A stretch of 7,323 bases of DNA from Beijerinckiaceae bacterium (GTDB taxonomy: Bacteria > Pseudomonadota > Alphaproteobacteria > Rhizobiales > Beijerinckiaceae). This document shows positions 1-5,317 of this stretch, in pieces (the first letter of the stretch is position 1; every line of letters begins with the position of its first letter). Location: positions 1 to 7,323 of the forward strand of contig CANGRU010000073.1 in NCBI GenBank assembly GCA_947456315.1, written 5' to 3'. Made by a program: the position numbers and the translations under genes. Below the pieces are notes generated by a model that saw nothing but the letters and a program-made list of their open reading frames with translations, did not search any database and was not told the origin of the DNA.

Positions 1-770
1 AAGCAGGCGATGATGGAGGCATCCGCCAGCCGATAGCTTTGCGTCATGAAAATCTGTCCGGCCCCGCCCAAGAGACCCGTGCAGATCAACGGCCACCAAT
101 GCGCAGTCTCAGGCCAGACCCAGGCTTGCGAGGCAATGAGCGGGCCCAGCAGCGCCTCGACCGGCCAAACTTCGGCCAGCAGGATGATGAACAGGCTCAC
201 CAAAGTCGTCGTGCCCTGAAAATAGAAGACGATGGCGCCCGTGTCTTCGGTCCGCGTCAGGCGCCGTGTCTGGATCATCGCAATGGAGACCAGCGCCGCA
301 CCACCAAAGGCGCAGAGCGCGCCAATGGCATTGGCAGACTGTAGCCCCGCGCCCAAATGCTCCCAGAGCATGACCAGCACGCCGCCAAAGCCGATGCATA
401 CAGCTGCCCAGCGCAGCCCATTGACCTGCTCATGCAGGACCCATGCGGCAAAAACGACAATCAACAGCGGCGCAGCATAGCCAATGGCCGTGACATCTGC
501 GAGCGGCAACAAGCCATAGGCGGCAAACATGAGAAACATACTGCCCACGCCCGCCAGCGAGCGCACGAGATGGCCCAAAAACCAATTGGTATAAAGCGCA
601 CGCGGAAAATCACCGCGCATCAACAGCCAGACCACCAGCACAACCAGCGCGAAGGCTGAACGGAAAAAGACCAGCTCGGCGATTGGGTAGGCGCTGTAAT
701 ATTTGACGAGCGCCAGCATGCCCGAGAAGAGCAAAGTCGATGTGATTTTGGCGGCTATCCCGACGAGCAT
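1..770 (-). CDS. DMT-superfamily (EamA) permease, 3' end cut by window edge
   Basis: An inner-membrane transporter of the drug/metabolite type; its substrate cannot be told from sequence. Reading down from ATG 770-768 gives 256 codons without a stop before the window ends. The protein is a chain of hydrophobic helices in two related halves. The first half has the FFR motif at residues 35-37, the family-typical segment LPLADVTAIGYAAP (88-101), and HEQ (113-115) after the fourth helix. The second half, from about residue 148, has TRTEDTGAIVFYF (172-184) and ends in TQSYRLADASIIAC (243-256), which normally precedes the last two helices. About 40 residues are probably missing compared with the usual length near 300. 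The ATG was chosen because the first helix begins right after it. No strong ribosome binding site is visible. A repeat separates it from the cytochrome operon upstream on the same strand, so it may have its own promoter. Family assignment is secure; the substrate is unknown. Confidence 0.85.
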   Translation of the reverse strand, partial: MLVGIAAKITSTLLFSGMLALVKYYSAYPIAELVFFRSAFALVVLVVWLLMRGDFPRALYTNWFLGHLVRSLAGVGSMFLMFAAYGLLPLADVTAIGYAAPLLIVVFAAWVLHEQVNGLRWAAVCIGFGGVLVMLWEHLGAGLQSANAIGALCAFGGAALVSIAMIQTRRLTRTEDTGAIVFYFQGTTTLVSLFIILLAEVWPVEALLGPLIASQAWVWPETAHWWPLICTGLLGGAGQIFMTQSYRLADASIIAC

Positions 771-794
771 GATTCTGCTTTTGTTGCGCGCAGC

Positions 795-824
795 ACCATG
801 GGGGGAGCGGCATCAGATTGTCAA
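795..824 (-). promoter_or_regulatory. Possible sigma70-type promoter of the EamA permease
   Basis: The minus strand reads a perfect TTGACA (complement of 819-824), followed after an 18-base spacer by CATGGT (complement of 795-800), a poor match to a -10 box. This would start transcription roughly 20 bases before the ATG at 770. Only the -35 half is convincing, so this is a weak inference. Confidence 0.25.
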
Positions 825-854
825 AAGCCGGAGCCTGTCCCTGCGGTCTTTGCT

Positions 855-944
855 CGTCATGGCGAGGCGGCCGAAGGCCGACGCGGCAATCCAGACAAGC
901 AGCCTATGAGACTCTGGATTGCGTCGCTTACGCTCGCAATGACG
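855..944. repeat. Palindromic intergenic repeat, copy 1
   Basis: An imperfect inverted repeat. The left arm (855-895) starts CGTCATGGCGAG and ends GCAATCCAGA. The right arm (913-944) starts TCTGGATTGC and ends CTCGCAATGACG. The left arm also holds a small hairpin, CGGCC-GAA-GGCCG. The arms match those of copies at 3894-4015 and 6253-6340. It begins five bases past the stop of the diheme cytochrome gene, so in that transcript it could fold into a long hairpin that ends or protects the mRNA. No U-tract follows, so a classical intrinsic terminator is not supported. Such elements are known from alphaproteobacterial genomes; the family name is not certain to me. Confidence 0.8.
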
Positions 945-948
945 GGCA

Positions 949-1869
949 CTATTTCTTCGGAGGCTTTGCCGGTCCATCCACAGCCGGCAGACTCTTGAGA
1001 TAGTCGGCCATCGCATCGCGGTCGGCTTTGGACAGTGCCGCCATATTTTTCACGACATCGGCCATGGAGGAACCGACCGAGTCAAAATCAGGCGTGAAGC
1101 CTGTGGCGAGCAGCTCGGACACATCGGCCTTCGACCATGAGCCCAAACCTTTGGCTGTGATATTGGGCACCCAGCCGCGCCCTTCCGGATCAGGCCCGCC
1201 CGCATAACGCTGGGCCGAGATAATGCCGCCCAAAATATTGCGCGGCGAATGACATTCGGCGCAATGGCCGAGCGCATCGGCCAGATAGCGGCCACGGTTC
1301 CAGGCTTCAGTCCTGGATGCATCCGCGACAATGGGCTGCGTATCCAGAAAGAGCACCTTCCACACGCCGACAAAACGACGAATGGAAAATGGAAAAGGCA
1401 GATCATGCGCGGGCGCCTTGCCCTCGACCGCCGGCAATGTGCGCAGATAGGCCATCAAATCGCGGATATCTTCAATCCGCGCATGTGCGTAAGTGGTGTA
1501 GGGGAAAGCCGGATAATAATGCTCGCCCTTGGGCGACACACCGCGTTGCATGGCATTGGCGAGATCAGCCACTGACCAAGCGCCGATGCCATCGCTTTTA
1601 TGCGAAGAAATATTGGGTGCGATGAATGTGCCGAATTCTGTTTTCAGCGCCAGTCCGCCACCGAGTTTTTTGCGGTCTGTCTCGCCCGGCTTCACATGGC
1701 AGGACGCGCAACCACCCGCATGAAAAACAATCTCGCCGCGTGCGGCATCGCCGCCGCTCTCCAGTCCCGCTGCTTGCGCGGCATCCAATCCTTGTGGGCG
1801 CGTGATCCACACAAAGACAGAAAGCCCCGCAACAGCGAGCACAAGACAGAGCGTGGCGAGACGCTTCAT
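949..1869 (-). CDS. Diheme c-type cytochrome, membrane-anchored or periplasmic
   Basis: A 306-residue electron-transfer protein with two CxxCH heme sites: CASCH at residues 54-58 and CAECH at 203-207. The N-terminus (MKRLATLCLVLAVAGLSVFVW) is one hydrophobic segment without a clear cleavage site, so it may be an uncleaved anchor with both heme domains in the periplasm. The first domain has NISSHKSDGIGAWS (86-99) and YYPAFPYTTY (118-127), and the second has NITAKGLGSWSKADV (236-250). These are hallmarks of the two-domain cytochromes that serve periplasmic dehydrogenases such as alcohol or gluconate dehydrogenase. Those proteins usually have Met in the YPAMPY motif where this one has Phe122. 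Met269 is a candidate ligand for heme 2. The gene starts nine bases after the class II cytochrome stop and is the last of a five-gene run. No dehydrogenase subunit is in the window, so the electron donor is unknown. Confidence 0.9.
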   Translation of the reverse strand: MKRLATLCLVLAVAGLSVFVWITRPQGLDAAQAAGLESGGDAARGEIVFHAGGCASCHVKPGETDRKKLGGGLALKTEFGTFIAPNISSHKSDGIGAWSVADLANAMQRGVSPKGEHYYPAFPYTTYAHARIEDIRDLMAYLRTLPAVEGKAPAHDLPFPFSIRRFVGVWKVLFLDTQPIVADASRTEAWNRGRYLADALGHCAECHSPRNILGGIISAQRYAGGPDPEGRGWVPNITAKGLGSWSKADVSELLATGFTPDFDSVGSSMADVVKNMAALSKADRDAMADYLKSLPAVDGPAKPPKK

Positions 1870-1878
1870 GATGGACGC

Positions 1879-2322
1879 TTAGTTCTTCTTGGCGCGATAG
1901 CCTTCATGGCAGCCGCCGCATGCGCGCACGACATTCGGGAACGTCGCTTTGAAGCTGGCTTCATCCTTGATGGCGCCTTGAGCGGCTTCAGCATCGGCCG
2001 CAAACTTCGCCCATTTCGCTTCAAAGTCTGCCTTGTCGCTCCAGACCTTCGGCAGAGCGGCTGTTTCATTGCCGGTCTCGGTGCCGGCGGGGAACAAGGT
2101 CGGCGCCTTTTTGGCAGAGTCTGCAAAAGTTTTCAGCGTGGTCTGGACGGCTGCCAGATCAAACGCCTGTTCGCCCTTCAGCATGGCAGCCGGTGCGCGA
2201 CCAGCTTGGCCCAGACCCTTCATCAGCTGCTGGCGTTCAGCAATGACATTGTTCTGTGCAACGGCTGCAACAGAAGAGAGGCCAGCCACGAGAGCGGTTG
2301 CAATGATAAGTCCACGAAACAT
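1879..2322 (-). CDS. Class II cytochrome c (cytochrome c'/c556 type)
   Basis: A 147-residue precursor with a Sec signal peptide (about residues 1-22, ending AAVA before QNN), which gives a periplasmic protein of about 125 residues. The single heme site CGGCH lies at residues 135-139, close to the C-terminus. That position is diagnostic of the four-helix-bundle class II cytochromes. The N-terminal helix contains RQQLMKGLG (30-38). A Met at this place (Met34) is the sixth heme ligand in low-spin c556-type members, so a six-coordinate electron carrier is more likely than a gas-binding cytochrome c', although this is inferred. The start is well supported by AGGAG seven bases upstream of the ATG. 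It follows the rhodanese gene by 33 bases and precedes the diheme cytochrome gene by nine, so the two cytochromes are probably made together and may exchange electrons. Confidence 0.92.
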   Translation of the reverse strand: MFRGLIIATALVAGLSSVAAVAQNNVIAERQQLMKGLGQAGRAPAAMLKGEQAFDLAAVQTTLKTFADSAKKAPTLFPAGTETGNETAALPKVWSDKADFEAKWAKFAADAEAAQGAIKDEASFKATFPNVVRACGGCHEGYRAKKN

Positions 2323-2355
2323 GTTGATCTCCTGAAATAGAAACGATGACGGATA

Positions 2356-2670
2356 TTACTTTTCGACGGGCAGGCCGGCGGCCAGCCAAGCATTCATGGA
2401 ACCTTGAAAATGCGTATGCACATCGGCGCGACCTGCGGACTGGGCGAGTTCGAGCCCCTGCAACGTGCGTGCACCTGAACGGCAGGACAAGACAACCGGC
2501 TTGTCGGTCGGCAAGCCGGCGGGATCGAAAGCAGACAGCGGCATGTTGAGCGCGCCGGGGATATGACCGGCTGCGAATTCATGCGGCTCGCGCACATCAA
2601 CGAGATGGATCGAATCTGAGGCCAAAGCCTTCTGCAGGTCTTCGAGGCTCATCACATCCACACGCATCAT
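2356..2670 (-). CDS. Single-domain rhodanese-like sulfurtransferase
   Basis: A 104-residue protein consisting of one rhodanese domain. Rhodaneses carry a sulfane sulfur on a cysteine as a persulfide and pass it to an acceptor. Visible motifs, in order, are LVDVREPHEF (23-32), GHIPGALNMP (35-44), the active-site loop CRSGAR (63-68) with Cys63 as catalytic residue, and GSMNAWLAAGLPV (90-102). The six-residue loop is the size usual in sulfur-handling rhodaneses rather than the longer loop of Cdc25 phosphatases. No signal peptide is present, so it should be cytosolic. Two ATG codons stand in tandem at the start, with GGAG nine bases before the first. It lies between the ChrA pair and the cytochromes with gaps of 36 and 33 bases, which suggests that the operon handles a sulfur compound or oxyanion. 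The true sulfur donor and acceptor are unknown. Confidence 0.93.
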   Translation of the reverse strand: MMRVDVMSLEDLQKALASDSIHLVDVREPHEFAAGHIPGALNMPLSAFDPAGLPTDKPVVLSCRSGARTLQGLELAQSAGRADVHTHFQGSMNAWLAAGLPVEK

Positions 2671-2706
2671 GGCTTACGTCTCCGTTTGATTTCCAACCCG
2701 ACCTGT

Positions 2707-3273
2707 TTAGCGGAAAATGCCGCTATGGGCGAGATAAAGCTCGAGATTGAAGACAAGCGCCCCCACCCCCAAAAGTGCAAAAGGATGCATACGCGGGCGC
2801 CAAGTCAGCATGGCGGCAACAAAAACCGCCAAGCCCCAGGCGAGAGGTCCGGCATCCGCCATACGAAAAATCGCAATGGCCCCGGAAAACATGAGCCCTG
2901 TGCCGATGGGGGCCAGACCCATTTCCAGCGCCGCATGCCATTCGCGACCGCGATAACGGTTCCAGACTTTAGACACGGCCAGACACAGAATGGATGAGGG
3001 CAGGAAGAGCGCCAGCGTCGCCACAATGGCTCCACCCCAGCCAGCAACCTTCCAGCCGATCAATGTGCCGAGCATGGAGCCCGGCCCCGGCGCCACACGC
3101 GCCACAGCAAAGATCTCGATGAATTCACGCGCCGACATCCAGTGCTGGACGTCAACGGCTTCTTTCTGGATCGGCGCGAAGATCGACGGGCCACCGCCAA
3201 TCGCCACCAGCGACAGCGGCACAAAGACGCTCATCAAAGCGAGATAGGGAGAGAGGGAGGAATCCTCACGCAT
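2707..3273 (-). CDS. chrA: Chromate transporter (CHR/ChrA) family, second half-size protein
   Basis: A hydrophobic inner-membrane protein of 188 residues, matching one CHR domain; long ChrA proteins carry two. Visible family motifs are LVAIGGGPSIFAPIQKE (22-38) and ARVAPGPGSMLGTLIGW (58-74), followed by several further membrane helices. Characterised ChrA proteins export chromate, but the substrate of most short paired members is untested. The preferred start is ATG 3273, because AAAGGG lies about eight bases upstream. A GTG at 3282 in the same frame, which would add three residues, is possible but has its purine-rich stretch too close. Either start lies inside the end of the upstream CHR gene (8- or 17-base overlap), so translation is probably coupled and the two proteins likely act as a heteromer with opposed topology, as described for paired short CHR proteins. 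The rhodanese gene follows after 36 bases. Confidence 0.88.
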   Translation of the reverse strand: MREDSSLSPYLALMSVFVPLSLVAIGGGPSIFAPIQKEAVDVQHWMSAREFIEIFAVARVAPGPGSMLGTLIGWKVAGWGGAIVATLALFLPSSILCLAVSKVWNRYRGREWHAALEMGLAPIGTGLMFSGAIAIFRMADAGPLAWGLAVFVAAMLTWRPRMHPFALLGVGALVFNLELYLAHSGIFR

Positions 3274-3853
3274 CGGAGGCACCCTTTCTCGGCCAGACCG
3301 CCGCTATGCTCAAAGGCGCGATGATGAGCACAACCGGCACCAGCGGCCATTCCATCACACCGACCGAGACAAAGGTCGCAACCATGGCGATCATCGGCGC
3401 AATGCGGCGCATGCGCTGGATACGCTGCGTGCCGATCACACCCAAGCGCAGATTGAGCCCGACAGCCGCAGCCGCAACACCATCGACGCAAGCATGCAGC
3501 ACCGGATAATCCTGCACATAGTGATAGCCGATGGCGACAAAGACGCAGAGCACCGTCGGGCCCGACATGAGCGCCAATAGCGACACCGCCGCGCCCGCCG
3601 CACCGCGAATGCGATAGCCGACATAGACGCACAGATTGGTGACATTGGCGCCCGGCACAACTTGCGCCAAAGCAATGCCGGAGAGGAAATCCTCATTGCC
3701 CATCCAGCGATAGCGATGCACGACCTGGCGATGAATCCAGCCCGACAAACCGCCACCAAACGAAAAGACCCCGATCCAGAACAAAACGCCGCCCAGTTTG
3801 AACAGCGAGGGCGGCGGAGCCAGATCATCTTGCGTCGGGGTGGGCTGGGCCAT
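3266..3853 (-). CDS. chrA: Chromate transporter (CHR/ChrA) family, first half-size protein
   Basis: A 195-residue membrane protein with one CHR domain, the partner of the gene that overlaps its 3' end. A short hydrophilic, Pro-rich N-terminus (about residues 1-17) precedes the first helix with FSFGGGLSGW (30-39). ALAQVVPGANVTNLCVYVGY (61-80) corresponds to the conserved PGP-type motif of the family, here PGA. Three to four further hydrophobic stretches follow. ATG 3853 is preceded by the purine-rich AAGAAAG at a workable distance and is the first in-frame ATG before the conserved region. It appears to be the first gene of the five-gene operon that continues through the rhodanese and the two cytochromes. 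Transport of an inorganic oxyanion is the family expectation; chromate itself is not proven. Confidence 0.88.
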   Translation of the reverse strand: MAQPTPTQDDLAPPPSLFKLGGVLFWIGVFSFGGGLSGWIHRQVVHRYRWMGNEDFLSGIALAQVVPGANVTNLCVYVGYRIRGAAGAAVSLLALMSGPTVLCVFVAIGYHYVQDYPVLHACVDGVAAAAVGLNLRLGVIGTQRIQRMRRIAPMIAMVATFVSVGVMEWPLVPVVLIIAPLSIAAVWPRKGASDA

Positions 3854-3876
3854 GATTCGTCTTTCTTGTTGGCCCC

Positions 3877-3905
3877 AGTGTAGGTGGCCTTGGCCGTCAT
3901 TGCGA
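3877..3905 (-). promoter_or_regulatory. Possible promoter of the chrA-rhodanese-cytochrome operon
   Basis: On the minus strand a TACACT box (complement of 3877-3882) lies about 23 bases before the first chrA ATG. A poor -35 match, TCGCAA, sits 17 bases further upstream, inside the left arm of the repeat. The position fits a promoter for the operon, but the -35 box is weak and no operator is evident. Confidence 0.22.
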
Positions 3906-4015
3906 GCCGCGCAACCTGTTCCCCTCCCCCTTGAGGGGAGGGGTTAGGGGTGGGGGTCACGCAATGTTTTTAGAACTACAGACCACAAGATTGCTTCGGC
4001 TCACGCGCGCAATGA
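3894..4015. repeat. Palindromic intergenic repeat, copy 2, arms spread apart
   Basis: The outer arms match those of copies 1 and 3. The left arm, CCGTCATTGCGAG and following bases, covers 3894-3913. The right arm, from GATTGCTTCGGCTC to GCGCAATGAC, covers 3989-4015. In the other copies the arms are separated by about 17-18 bases, but here by about 75. That interval contains one arm of a different, GC-skewed repeat. The arms are also more diverged than in copy 3. Confidence 0.65.
3935..3956 (+). other. Predicted G-quadruplex motif
   Basis: Four runs of at least four G lie at 3935-3938, 3940-3943, 3947-3950 and 3952-3956, with loops of one, three and one base. This satisfies the canonical four-run quadruplex rule with unusually short loops. 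It lies about 80-100 bases upstream of the first chrA start, on the strand opposite to that mRNA. The first two runs are also the 3' side of the 9-bp hairpin at 3921-3943, so the two structures would compete. The motif is directly visible; folding is not shown. Confidence 0.55.
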
Positions 4016-4043
4016 CAAGACACATGGTGCGACCCCCACCCCG

Positions 4044-4086
4044 CTCGGGCTTGCGCCCGAGTCGTCCCTCCCCTCAAGGGGGAGGG
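4044..4086 (-). terminator. Tandem hairpins behind the glycerate kinase gene, possible terminator
   Basis: Thirteen bases after the TAG stop of the kinase gene, the minus-strand transcript would form a hairpin with an 8-bp G/C-rich stem (4086-4079 with 4073-4066). Four bases later a second perfect 7-bp stem (4061-4055 with 4050-4044) is closed by a GCAA loop, a GNRA-type tetraloop. Strong tandem stems after a stop codon suggest termination or 3'-end protection. No U-run follows, so an intrinsic terminator of the standard kind is uncertain. Confidence 0.4.
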
Positions 4087-4099
4087 TGTTTCGGAGCAA

Positions 4100-5317
4100 C
4101 TACCCCACCAGCACAATCCGCACGTCATTCACATTGGTCAGCGTGGGGCCGGTGACGACCAGCGTGCCTGCGGCCTCGAACACATCATAGGAACGATGCG
4201 CATCGAGCATGGCGCGCGGATCAAATCCTTGGGTCCGCGCCTGCGCCAATGTATCGGGTGCAAACCATGCGCCGGCATTGTTTTCCGACCCGTCGATGCC
4301 ATCCGTATCGCCTGCCAGAGCGCAGATGTCCGTGCCCTCCAAAGCCAGCGCCAGCGACAGCAGAAACTCGCTGTTGCGACCACCGCGTCCTGACACAGCG
4401 CCCGTGACACGCCCTTCTCCCCCCGAAATGATGGCGATGCGTTTTGCCTGCCGCGCGAAATGGCGGGCCATGCCGGCCATGACGAGGCCGATTTCGCGCG
4501 CTTCGCCTTCAATGAAATCACCCAGCACCAGCGGCTCATAGCCGGCGCGGCGCGCAACATTTGCGGCAGCTTCAAGCGAGGCGAAGCCGGAACCGATCAG
4601 ATGATTTTCAACGCGCGCGAAAACAGGATCACCGGGCTTGGGTGTTTCAATAAAGTTCGGCGCTCTGATCTTCAGCCGCGCACAAATGGCTTCAGCCTGC
4701 GCCCGCGTGCTGGCATCAGGCACTGTCGGGCCAGACGCGATGGCCGAGAGATCATCGCCCGGCACATCCGAAATAATCAGCGAGACAACGCGCGCGGGAT
4801 AACAAGCCGCAGCCAATTGCCCGCCTTTGATGGCCGAGAGATGGCGGCGCACGCAATTCATGTCCGTGATGCCCGCCCCACTGGCGAGCAGCGCGCGGCT
4901 GATCTCCTGCTTGTCTTCAAACGACACGCCTCGCGCCGGCAAAGTGAGCAGCGCAGAACCGCCGCCCGAGATCAGACACAGCACAAGATCATCGGCGCCT
5001 GCCGATTGCGCGAGCTGCAAGATGCGCTCGGCAGCTTTACGCCCTGCCGCATCGGGCACAGGGTGAGCGGCTTCCACCACTTCGATTGATGTGCAATTGA
5101 GCGCATGGCCGTAGCGCGTGACCACAAGTCCCTCCAGCGGCCCCGGCCAATGATCTTCGACAGCTTTGGCCATGCTGGCCGCCGCTTTGCCCGCGCCCAG
5201 AACAATCGTGCGACCCTTGGGCGGTGCGGGCAGATGTCTGGGCACGCAGAGCGCGGGATCAGCGGCAGCAATGGCGGCCGCAAACATATCGCGCAACAGC
5301 TGCGGGCGCGCGCTCAT
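4100..5317 (-). CDS. gckA: Glycerate 2-kinase, DUF4147/MOFRL family (GckA/TtuD type)
   Basis: A 405-residue cytosolic enzyme expected to phosphorylate D-glycerate to 2-phosphoglycerate with ATP, feeding C2/C3 acids into lower glycolysis. Older annotations call this family hydroxypyruvate reductase TtuD. The N-terminal DUF4147 part has VLGAGKAAASMA (39-50, with Lys44), AHPVPDAAG (84-92), LISGGGSALL (115-124) and SDVPGDDLSAIASGPT (183-198). The C-terminal MOFRL part has SGGEGRV (298-304), GRGGRNSEF (310-318), AGDTDGIDGSENNAGAW (335-351) and TGPTLTNVNDVRIVL (389-403). Length is typical. The open frame continues 48 codons upstream to 5461, but that stretch lies inside the allantoinase gene and is not family-like. 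The ATG at 5317 overlaps the allantoinase stop as TGATG, a classic coupling junction, so it is the likely start. Pairing with an allantoinase points to use of glyoxylate-derived glycerate from ureide breakdown. Confidence 0.93.
   Translation of the reverse strand: MSARPQLLRDMFAAAIAAADPALCVPRHLPAPPKGRTIVLGAGKAAASMAKAVEDHWPGPLEGLVVTRYGHALNCTSIEVVEAAHPVPDAAGRKAAERILQLAQSAGADDLVLCLISGGGSALLTLPARGVSFEDKQEISRALLASGAGITDMNCVRRHLSAIKGGQLAAACYPARVVSLIISDVPGDDLSAIASGPTVPDASTRAQAEAICARLKIRAPNFIETPKPGDPVFARVENHLIGSGFASLEAAANVARRAGYEPLVLGDFIEGEAREIGLVMAGMARHFARQAKRIAIISGGEGRVTGAVSGRGGRNSEFLLSLALALEGTDICALAGDTDGIDGSENNAGAWFAPDTLAQARTQGFDPRAMLDAHRSYDVFEAAGTLVVTGPTLTNVNDVRIVLVG

Larger units (their letters stand above)
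3921..4086. repeat. G/C-skewed inverted repeat pair with self-complementary ends
   Basis: Two inverted copies of a C-run/G-run element. The left copy (3921-3958) begins with a perfect hairpin: CCCCTCCCC at 3921-3929 pairs with GGGGAGGGG at 3935-3943 around a five-base loop. The right copy (4031-4086) is its reverse complement and contains the same hairpin (4066-4073 with 4079-4086). It differs in that a compact stem-loop (4044-4061) and flanking bases replace the middle of the element. The pair interleaves with repeat copy 2: its left arm lies inside that repeat and its right arm outside it. Confidence 0.75.

Noticed and set aside
1600..2340. Plus-strand open frame of 246 codons across both cytochrome genes
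   Set aside because: It is antisense to two genes with clear CxxCH motifs, signal sequence and ribosome binding site. Its own translation shows no recognisable domain and looks like the complement of coding sequence.
3436..3960. Minus-strand 174-codon frame overlapping the first chrA gene
   Set aside because: It is out of frame with the CHR motifs and its N-terminal part is translated repeat sequence.
3921..4086. CRISPR array or insertion sequence in the repeat-rich spacer
   Set aside because: There are only two inverted copies with no regular direct repeats and spacers, and no transposase frame lies between the arms.
4460..5089. Plus-strand open frame of 209 codons opposite the glycerate kinase
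   Set aside because: It is a shadow of the kinase reading frame in GC-rich DNA. The kinase has family motifs along its whole length.
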